From assembly GCA_040756995.1 (NCBI GenBank), contig JBFLYK010000055.1, forward strand, positions 1 to 42,261: a DNA stretch of 42,261 nt, read 5' to 3'. This DNA is from BP-133 sp040756995 (lineage in GTDB: Bacteria; Actinomycetota; Acidimicrobiia; IMCC26256; BP-133). The notes beneath the pieces were generated by a model. That model worked only from the letters and a program-made list of their open reading frames with translations, was not told the DNA's origin and did not search any database. A program made the position numbers and the translations under genes. Positions 1 to 5,943 of the stretch are shown here, piece by piece (the first letter of the stretch is position 1; the number at the start of each line of letters is the position of its first letter).

Positions 1-2289
1 ACGGCGGCGACCCCGGCCGCGCCGGTGGCTCCCGCCCCGGCGGCGTACGAGCCGCCGCCGGTCGAACCGGCGGTGGCGGCGTGGATCGCGCCGATCTCCC
101 GGGCCGGGGTGCCGGTGGCGGTCACACCGCAGCCGACCAAGGACCGCACCGATCTGTACGTCTGCACCGGCTGCGGCATCGGAGAGGCGCTCGATACCGA
201 GGCGCTGGCGGCGGTGGGCAACACCGAACTCAAGCATCCCGGCTCGGTTCACGGGCCGCTGTGCATCCCCGAGGGCCTGGCCGCCCTGCGGGAGGGCCTC
301 GCCACCGAGGAGGCGTCGCGGGTCGTCATCGCCGCCTGCTCCGACCGGGTCAACCACGACGTCTTCTCGCCGTCGTCGCTGGGCGTCGACATGGTCGGGC
401 GGGTCAACCTCCGGGAGCTGGTGGCCTGGAGCAAACCCGCCGGCGACCAGGAGACGCAGCTGCTGGCCGAGGACTACGTCCGCATGGGGATCCAGCGCCT
501 CCTGTGGGCCCGCAAGCCCGAGCGCCAGGAACGCGACATCGAGACGGCGCTCCTCGTCGTCGGGGGCGGGGTCTCCGGCCTCACCGCGGCGCTCGAGGCG
601 GCCAACGCCGGCCACGACGTCCACCTCGTCGAGCGCCGCGATGAGCTCGGCGGTTGGATGGCCCGCTTCGCCAAGCTCTTCCCCACCCGCCCGCCCTACC
701 GCGACCTGGAGCCCGTCCGGATCGGCGAGGTGATCGAGGCGGTCGTCGCCCATCCCCGCATCACCGTCCACCTCGGCGCCGAGGTCACCGCCGTGGCCGG
801 CGAGCCCGGGGGCCTGGAGGTGGCCCTCGACGAAGGCGGGCGCCGGGTGGAGTTCCCGGCCGGGGCCGTGGTCATGGCCACCGGCTGGCAGCCCGACCGG
901 TCCGTCATCGACCTGCTCGGCGTGGGCGACCTCCCCGATGTGGTCACCAACGTGCAGTTCGAGGAGATGGCCCGGGCCGGCGCCCTCGTCCGCCCGTCCG
1001 ACGGCGCGCCGGTCCAGCGGGTGGCGATCGTCACCCGGCCGAAGGCCGGCCGCAACGGCTCGGACGGCGACGACTTCTCCTTCGGGACGAACGTCCTCGA
1101 CATGGCGTCGCTCAAACACGCCCTCTACGCCACGGAGGCCGGCGCCCGGGCCTACGTGATCTACGAGGACATGGTGACCCCCGGCCTCTACGAGTCGTTC
1201 TACCGCCGGGTGTCAGAACAGCCCGGCGTGTACTTCACCAAGGGCCGGGTCACGAGCATCGACGCCGGTGGCGGCAACGGGGCTGACGGTAGCGTCGTCG
1301 TCCGGCTCGGCCGGTCGCTGCTCGGGCCGGACGTCGGCCTCCCCGTCGACCTCGTGGTGCTGGCCACCGGGATGGTGCCGGCCACCGCCGACTCCGACGT
1401 GCTGCACCTCATGTACCTGCAGGGCCCGGGCCTGCCGACGGCCAAGTTCGGATTCTCCGACTCGAACTTCATCTGCTTCCCCTACGAGACCCGCCGGACG
1501 GGCATTTACGCCGCCGGCACCGTGCGGGAGCCGATGGACGTCACCTTCGCCGCCGAGGACGCCACCGGCGCCGCCCTCAAAGCCCTCCAGAGCCTGGAGC
1601 TCATCGGCAGCGGCCGGGCGACCCACCCCCGCTCCGGCGACCTGTCGTTGCCGGCCACCCGGTACCAGGGCTGCACCCAGTGCGGCCGCTGCTCGCAGGA
1701 GTGCCCGTTCTCGGCCATCGAGCTCGACGCCCGGGGTTACCCGGCCCTCAACCCCGAACGGTGCCGGCGCTGCGGCATCTGCATGGGCGCCTGCCCCGTC
1801 CAGGTCATCTCCTTCGAGGACTACAGCGTGCAGCAGCTCTCGGCCACGGTGAAGGCCATCGACTTCGGCCCCGACCACTCCCAGCCCCGCATCGTGGCCC
1901 TGGCCTGTGAGAACGACGCCTATCCCGCCTTCGACCTCGCCGGCATCAACCGCCTGCCGTTCGACGCCGCGGTGCGCGTCGTGCCCCTGCGCTGCCTGGG
2001 CTCGCTCAACGTCGCCGTGGTGGCCGACGCCCTCTCCTCGGGCATCGACGGGATCATGCTCATGGGCTGCCGGTCGGGCGACGACTACCAGTGCCACTTC
2101 ATCCAGGGCTCGGCTCTCGCCAGCAAGCGGCTGGTGAACGTGAAGGAGACGCTCGAGCGGCTGACGATCGAGCCCGAGCGGGTCCTTCCCGTCGAGGTCG
2201 AGATCACCGAATACGACCGCATCCCCGCCATCGTCGGCGACTTCGTGGACACCGTCCGCAAGCTCGGAGCCAACCCCTACAAGTTCTAA
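1..2289 (+). CDS. qmoB: QmoB-like HdrA/MvhD flavoprotein (5' end outside window)
   Basis: Probable quinone-interacting membrane-bound oxidoreductase subunit B, a cytoplasmic flavin/iron-sulfur subunit related to heterodisulfide reductase HdrA. Numbering from the first GTG (25): a QmoB-type N-terminal motif CTGCGIGEA near residue 47; a Rossmann FAD motif VVGGGVSG near 177; two ferredoxin motifs CTQCGRCSQECP (about 550) and CRRCGICMGACP (about 580); then an MvhD-like tail with LACEN, RCLGS and MGCRSGDDYQCH. The protein ends NPYKF, similar to the end I remember for QmoB. The frame is open to base 1 through a Pro/Ala-rich stretch, so the true start lies upstream; this may be an N-terminal extension or a linker from another domain. 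It is followed 11 bp later by qmoC. In known systems Qmo moves electrons between APS reductase and quinone; direction and partner here are not visible. Confidence 0.85.
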   Translation, partial: TAATPAAPVAPAPAAYEPPPVEPAVAAWIAPISRAGVPVAVTPQPTKDRTDLYVCTGCGIGEALDTEALAAVGNTELKHPGSVHGPLCIPEGLAALREGLATEEASRVVIAACSDRVNHDVFSPSSLGVDMVGRVNLRELVAWSKPAGDQETQLLAEDYVRMGIQRLLWARKPERQERDIETALLVVGGGVSGLTAALEAANAGHDVHLVERRDELGGWMARFAKLFPTRPPYRDLEPVRIGEVIEAVVAHPRITVHLGAEVTAVAGEPGGLEVALDEGGRRVEFPAGAVVMATGWQPDRSVIDLLGVGDLPDVVTNVQFEEMARAGALVRPSDGAPVQRVAIVTRPKAGRNGSDGDDFSFGTNVLDMASLKHALYATEAGARAYVIYEDMVTPGLYESFYRRVSEQPGVYFTKGRVTSIDAGGGNGADGSVVVRLGRSLLGPDVGLPVDLVVLATGMVPATADSDVLHLMYLQGPGLPTAKFGFSDSNFICFPYETRRTGIYAAGTVREPMDVTFAAEDATGAALKALQSLELIGSGRATHPRSGDLSLPATRYQGCTQCGRCSQECPFSAIELDARGYPALNPERCRRCGICMGACPVQVISFEDYSVQQLSATVKAIDFGPDHSQPRIVALACENDAYPAFDLAGINRLPFDAAVRVVPLRCLGSLNVAVVADALSSGIDGIMLMGCRSGDDYQCHFIQGSALASKRLVNVKETLERLTIEPERVLPVEVEITEYDRIPAIVGDFVDTVRKLGANPYKF

Positions 2290-2300
2290 AAGGCGTCGCC

Positions 2301-3497
2301 ATGACCCTGGAAGCCGAACGCAACGTCACACCACCCGAACTCGTCGTGGCCGATCCGGTCGCCGTCGAGCGGATGCTGGGGTACGGCGCCGAGACCCTGC
2401 GGCGCTGCTACCAGTGCGGCACGTGCTCCGTCGTCTGCCCCCGCACCCCTCTCGAGGACGCCTTCCCCCGCAAGGAGATGGTCTGGGCCCAGTGGGGGCT
2501 CGAGGACAAGCTGCTGACCGACGCCGACGCCTGGCTCTGTTACCAGTGCAACGACTGCATCACCCACTGCCCGGTCGACGCCCGGCCCGGGGACGTGATG
2601 GCCGCCGCCCGCGACCTGCAGATGGAGGAGTTCGCCGTCCCCCGCTTCATGACCCGGATCACCCGCGATCCCAAGGCGCTGCCGCTGGCCATCGCCATTC
2701 CGGCGGTCCTCGTCGGGTTGATGGTTCTCGGAGCGCGGACGTTCGCCGGCGGCGACGGGGTGTTCCCTCCCGGTGACGTGCTCTTCGGACACTTCCTCGG
2801 CGAGGGCTGGGTCGACGTGTTCGTGCTCTCGGTGGTGGCGGTGATCGGCGCCCTCTCCTTCATCAGCCTGCGGCGCTTCTGGGCCGCGCTGCAGAGCACG
2901 GTCCCGCCGGGGACGCCCCGGGGCCCGTTGTCGGACGCCATCCGGGGCACGCTGGTCGACGTCTTCAGCCACAAGGACTTCGGCGACTGCAAGACCGCCC
3001 ATCCGAGGAAGTGGGCCCATCTCGGCCTGTTCTACGGCTTCCTCGGTCTGACCGCCGCCACCACCGGCGCCTTCATCTACACGCAGGTCTTTCCCCGGGT
3101 GGGCATCGACCACCACGGCGGCGTCCTGTCCCTGCCGATCTGGGACCCGGTCAAGATCGTCGGCAACGTCGGGGGCGTCGCCCTCCTGGCCGGCCTCGGC
3201 CAGACGATGTGGGTCCGCCTGAAGCGCCCGCAGCAGTCCGGCAAGTCGGCCTACTCCGACTGGTTCTTCTCCGGTCTCCTCGGGCTCACCGCCATCACCG
3301 GCTTCGTCACCGAGATCCTGCGCTACGCCCAGGCCCGCACCGGCGCCTACGTCGCCTACGTCGTCCACCTCGTCTTCGTCTTCGGGCTCTTCGCCTACTT
3401 CCCGTTCTCCAAGTTCTCCCATGCCATGTACCGCTCGGCGGCGATGGCCTTCGCCCGCCAGGTCGGCCGGCTCCCGGCCCGGAAGGCGGCGGCGTGA
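2301..3497 (+). CDS. qmoC: QmoC-like iron-sulfur/membrane subunit
   Basis: Membrane subunit joining an HdrC-like ferredoxin domain to a membrane cytochrome-b-like (HdrE/NarI-type) domain, as in QmoC. Cluster ligands are C36/C39/C42/C46 (CYQCGTCSVVCP) and C80/C83/C86/C90 (CYQCNDCITHCP). From about residue 125 on there are about six hydrophobic segments. They include several histidines that could bind haem, such as those in WAHLG and VVHLVF. The ATG at 2301 is chosen over an in-frame upstream extension because it lies 11 bp after qmoB and behind an AAAAGGCG ribosome-binding site. Product 398 aa, a normal length for QmoC. Expected role is to pass electrons between the cytoplasmic QmoAB flavoproteins and the quinone pool. 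The family assignment is strong; the physiological pathway is inference. Confidence 0.85.
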   Translation: MTLEAERNVTPPELVVADPVAVERMLGYGAETLRRCYQCGTCSVVCPRTPLEDAFPRKEMVWAQWGLEDKLLTDADAWLCYQCNDCITHCPVDARPGDVMAAARDLQMEEFAVPRFMTRITRDPKALPLAIAIPAVLVGLMVLGARTFAGGDGVFPPGDVLFGHFLGEGWVDVFVLSVVAVIGALSFISLRRFWAALQSTVPPGTPRGPLSDAIRGTLVDVFSHKDFGDCKTAHPRKWAHLGLFYGFLGLTAATTGAFIYTQVFPRVGIDHHGGVLSLPIWDPVKIVGNVGGVALLAGLGQTMWVRLKRPQQSGKSAYSDWFFSGLLGLTAITGFVTEILRYAQARTGAYVAYVVHLVFVFGLFAYFPFSKFSHAMYRSAAMAFARQVGRLPARKAAA

Positions 3498-3512
3498 GTA
3501 CCGCCCGGGGCA

Positions 3513-3890
3513 CTACCAGTAACGGGCCGTCTCCGGCAGCACCCAGCGGACGCCACCCCGCGGTTCGGCCACATCGCCGGTGTAGCGAGGAATGACGTGC
3601 AGATGGGCGTGCAGGATCGTCTGACCGGCCGCCTTCCCGGCGTTGACGCCGAGGTTGTAGCCGTCGGGCCCGAACTCCCGGTCGAGGGCGGCCCGGACGG
3701 GGTTCACCAGGGCGACGACGGCGGCCTGCTCCTCGGCGGTGAGCGAGAAGAAGTCGGGCTCGTGGCGGCGGGGGACGATGAGGGCGTGGCCCCGGCTGAC
3801 GGGGAATCCGGCCGGAAAGGCGACCGCCAGGTCGTTGGCGGCCAGTTCCCGCCGCCCGTTGACCGGACGGCAGAAGATGCAGTCGCTCAC
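3513..3890 (-). CDS. HIT family nucleotide hydrolase/transferase
   Basis: Small cytoplasmic protein of the histidine-triad superfamily, 125 aa. The signature HAHLHVIPR gives H94, H96 and H98; H96 is expected to be the catalytic histidine that forms a nucleotidyl intermediate. CIFC at residues 4-7 is the zinc-type N-terminal pair seen in many bacterial HIT proteins. Such proteins hydrolyse phosphoramidate or dinucleoside substrates; the exact substrate cannot be told. The GTG start at 3890 overlaps the stop of the upstream ArsR gene by four bases (GTGA), so translation is probably coupled. It converges on qmoC with only 15 bp between the stops. Confidence 0.88.
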   Translation of the reverse strand: MSDCIFCRPVNGRRELAANDLAVAFPAGFPVSRGHALIVPRRHEPDFFSLTAEEQAAVVALVNPVRAALDREFGPDGYNLGVNAGKAAGQTILHAHLHVIPRYTGDVAEPRGGVRWVLPETARYW

Positions 3891-4228
3891 GCCTTGTGGC
3901 GGCTACTCAGCGCCGAGCACACCAGATCGCACAGGGGACGGATCGTCGGGTCGGCGACGGAGTACCGGACCGTCCGCCCGTCGCGGCGGCGGCCCACGAT
4001 GTCGGCCGCCAGCAGCCGGCTCAGATGCTGCGAGACGTTCGGCGCCGCTTCGCCCACCACCCCGGCCAGCTCGGTGACCGTGATGTCGTCGCGTTCCAGA
4101 AGGGCGTCGAGGATGCGCAGTCGGGTCGGGTCGGCCAGCAACGAGAAACGGCGGGCCACTTCCTCGACCAGTCCCGAGGGAACTGTCACACCTGCACTGT
4201 AGTCGGACGTGCGCAATTGCGCAATCAC
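3887..4228 (-). CDS. ArsR-family winged-helix regulator
   Basis: 113-aa DNA-binding repressor of the ArsR/SmtB type. The core (about residues 23-100) reads LADPTRLRILDALL, then a recognition helix NVSQHLSRLLAADIV and a wing RRRDGRTVRYSVAD. The classic ELCVCDL metal-binding motif is absent (here ITVTELAGVVG), so the inducer is probably not a thiolate-bound metal at helix alpha-3. GTG at 4228 is one possible start. A second GTG at 4190 would leave the 14-bp palindrome at 4210-4223 in the leader, where an operator would be expected. Overlaps the downstream HIT gene by 4 bp. Target genes are unknown; autoregulation of this two-gene unit is the simplest inference. Confidence 0.85.
   Translation of the reverse strand: MIAQLRTSDYSAGVTVPSGLVEEVARRFSLLADPTRLRILDALLERDDITVTELAGVVGEAAPNVSQHLSRLLAADIVGRRRDGRTVRYSVADPTIRPLCDLVCSALSSRHKA
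4210..4223. promoter_or_regulatory. 14-bp perfect palindrome, candidate ArsR operator
   Basis: TGCGCAATTGCGCA is a perfect palindrome at the 5' end of the ArsR reading frame, in a local AT-richer patch. ArsR repressors bind such dyads near their own promoter. That it is an operator is inference. It would fall in the leader if translation starts at 4190. Confidence 0.4.
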
Positions 4229-4349
4229 TATTTAGCGAAAAATTCCAGGAGGATAGACGAAAATCTAGCGACCGCCACGGAGTAAATCGTTGACGGGCTA
4301 TTTCGGCAAAAATCCCTGGTCGCTGTTCCGGCGGATCGGGGCAACGCGC

Positions 4350-4355
4350 TATCCT
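4350..4355 (+). promoter_or_regulatory. Possible -10 box for the 4394 gene
   Basis: TATCCT lies about 39 bp before the GTG at 4394 and matches the actinobacterial -10 pattern TANNNT. No convincing -35 is visible. Weak call, included because this is the only box-like element in the 165-bp divergent gap between the ArsR gene and the 4394 gene. Confidence 0.25.
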
Positions 4356-4393
4356 GGGTTCAAGCCGATAGGCCAGATGGGGGTTCAGAACAC

Positions 4394-5434
4394 GTGTCGC
4401 GAGGTCCATCGAAACGAGTAAAGATCATCGCGGGCGTTTCCTCGTTCGCCCTCCTCGCCGCCGGCATCATCGGCTACAAGCTGCTGGACAAAGGCCCGCC
4501 GTCCTTCCGCCGGGGAGGCGACTTCGCCATCGCCGGCCCCCCGAGCAGCACGACGAGCTTCACCGCTGATCCAAGCACGACCACCACCATCCCGGCGGCC
4601 GTCCCCGGCACGGCCGCCCCCGCGCCGTCCTCGACGACCACGACCCGCCGGCCCTCCACCAGCGCCACCACGGTCACGACCCGCCGCGCCGCCACGACGG
4701 CGACCACCCGCGCCGCCTCCGGGCCCGCCCCGACCGCCACGGTCACCGGCCCCACCCAGACGACGGCGGCGCCGGATCCCCGCGCCGCACCGACCGGGCC
4801 GGGCAAGCCCGCCCTCGGCACCTACACGTGGAAAGTTGACGGCACCGAGGGCGCCTCGTTCGTCGGGAGCCGGAGGTTCCCGGAGAAGATGACGATGGTC
4901 GTCCACGCCGGGGCGGGCGTTGAGGCCGACCAGCTCGTCTTCGACCTCACGTACTCCGACAAGCACGCCGAGCGGCAGATCGTCGGCTTCCGCAACGACG
5001 GCATCTATTTCGACTTCGAGGGCGGCTCGGTCACCTTCGGCCCGCGGACGGAGACGAGCCAGGCCGACTACGAGCCACCCATCGTCCAGATCCCCCTGCC
5101 GCTGCAGCCCGGCCTGTCCCGCACCGGCGTGACCAAGGCCAAGGGAGCCAACGGCGGCGTCAGCCGCACGGAGGACTGGAAGACGACGGTGATCGGTCAG
5201 GAGTCCGTCACCGTCGCCGGAACCACCGTCAACGCCTGGAAGGTGGAGGTCCAGCGCAAGTTCCGGCCGGGCACGCCCGACCAGGGCCACCGGAACCGCA
5301 CCATGTGGTTCGACCCCGCCCGCAACATCTGGGTGAAGTTCGTCGAGGTCTTCCACGGCGAACGCCACCAGGCGGGCTTCAGCTTCACCTACGACTCGAA
5401 CGTGACGGCGGTGCTCGCCGGCTACACCCCCTGA
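4394..5434 (+). CDS. Membrane-anchored exported protein with Thr-rich linker
   Basis: 346-aa protein of unknown function. A short basic N-terminus (SRGPSKRVK) and a hydrophobic stretch at about residues 10-28 form a signal anchor. A low-complexity Thr/Pro/Ala/Arg linker spans roughly residues 45-140. The C-terminal domain (about 145-346) is rich in beta-strand patterns (TYTWKVDGTEG, MWFDPARNIWVKFVEVFHG, GFSFTYDSN). That layout recalls DUF3108-like beta-barrel domains, where a tryptophan/aspartate signature precedes a final strand, but this is only resemblance. GTG start at 4394. The next gene begins 1 bp after its stop, so the two are probably co-transcribed and both act outside the membrane. 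Confidence 0.75.
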   Translation: MSRGPSKRVKIIAGVSSFALLAAGIIGYKLLDKGPPSFRRGGDFAIAGPPSSTTSFTADPSTTTTIPAAVPGTAAPAPSSTTTTRRPSTSATTVTTRRAATTATTRAASGPAPTATVTGPTQTTAAPDPRAAPTGPGKPALGTYTWKVDGTEGASFVGSRRFPEKMTMVVHAGAGVEADQLVFDLTYSDKHAERQIVGFRNDGIYFDFEGGSVTFGPRTETSQADYEPPIVQIPLPLQPGLSRTGVTKAKGANGGVSRTEDWKTTVIGQESVTVAGTTVNAWKVEVQRKFRPGTPDQGHRNRTMWFDPARNIWVKFVEVFHGERHQAGFSFTYDSNVTAVLAGYTP

Positions 5435-5435
5435 G

Positions 5436-5939
5436 GTGCGGCGCCGGTTGACGGCCGGGTTGGTGGCGGTCGCCGTGGGGGCCGCCGGGGCGGGCTGCGG
5501 CGACGACGGGTCCGCCGACCGCAGCATGCTCGAGTTGCGGCCGGTGGTGGCCACGACCCCCGCGCCCTGCCCGTCGGAGGCGCCCGAGAAGGACGAGCTG
5601 GTGCTGCCCCTGACCGCCGGCGGCCAGGCCACCGAGTGCCTCCGGCTCGGCCGGCCCATTGTCGACGCCGGCGATGTGCGCTCCGCCACCGTGGCCGAGA
5701 CTCCGGCCAAGGAACCGGCCCTGTCGGTCGTCCTCGGTGGGGCCGGCAGCGCCAACCTCGACGGGTTCGCCCAGCGCAACCAGGGCCAGCGGCTGGCCAA
5801 CGTCGCCGACGGCGCCGTGGTGAGCGCCCCCGTCGTCCGCTTCACGTCCTTCGCCGGGCGGGTCCAGGTCACCGGCCTGTCGAAGGAGAAGACCGACGAC
5901 CTGTTCCGCCGGCTCAACAAGCTGATCAAACAGGACTGA
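5436..5939 (+). CDS. Lipoprotein with SecD P1-head-like domain
   Basis: 167-aa predicted lipoprotein. An N-terminal hydrophobic signal ends in a lipobox-like AGAGC, giving a lipidated cysteine near residue 21. The region from about residue 80 to 160 follows the SecD/SecDF P1-head pattern: GDVRSATV, then SVVLGGAGSANLDGFAQRN, GQRLANVADGAVVSAPVV and VQVTGLSKEKTDDLFRRLN. No membrane channel domain is present, so this is not a protein-translocase SecD; it is a stand-alone head domain of unknown role. GTG start at 5436, one base after the upstream stop. It converges with the copper-fusion gene, 4 bp apart. Confidence 0.78.
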   Translation: MRRRLTAGLVAVAVGAAGAGCGDDGSADRSMLELRPVVATTPAPCPSEAPEKDELVLPLTAGGQATECLRLGRPIVDAGDVRSATVAETPAKEPALSVVLGGAGSANLDGFAQRNQGQRLANVADGAVVSAPVVRFTSFAGRVQVTGLSKEKTDDLFRRLNKLIKQD

Positions 5940-5943
5940 GCGT

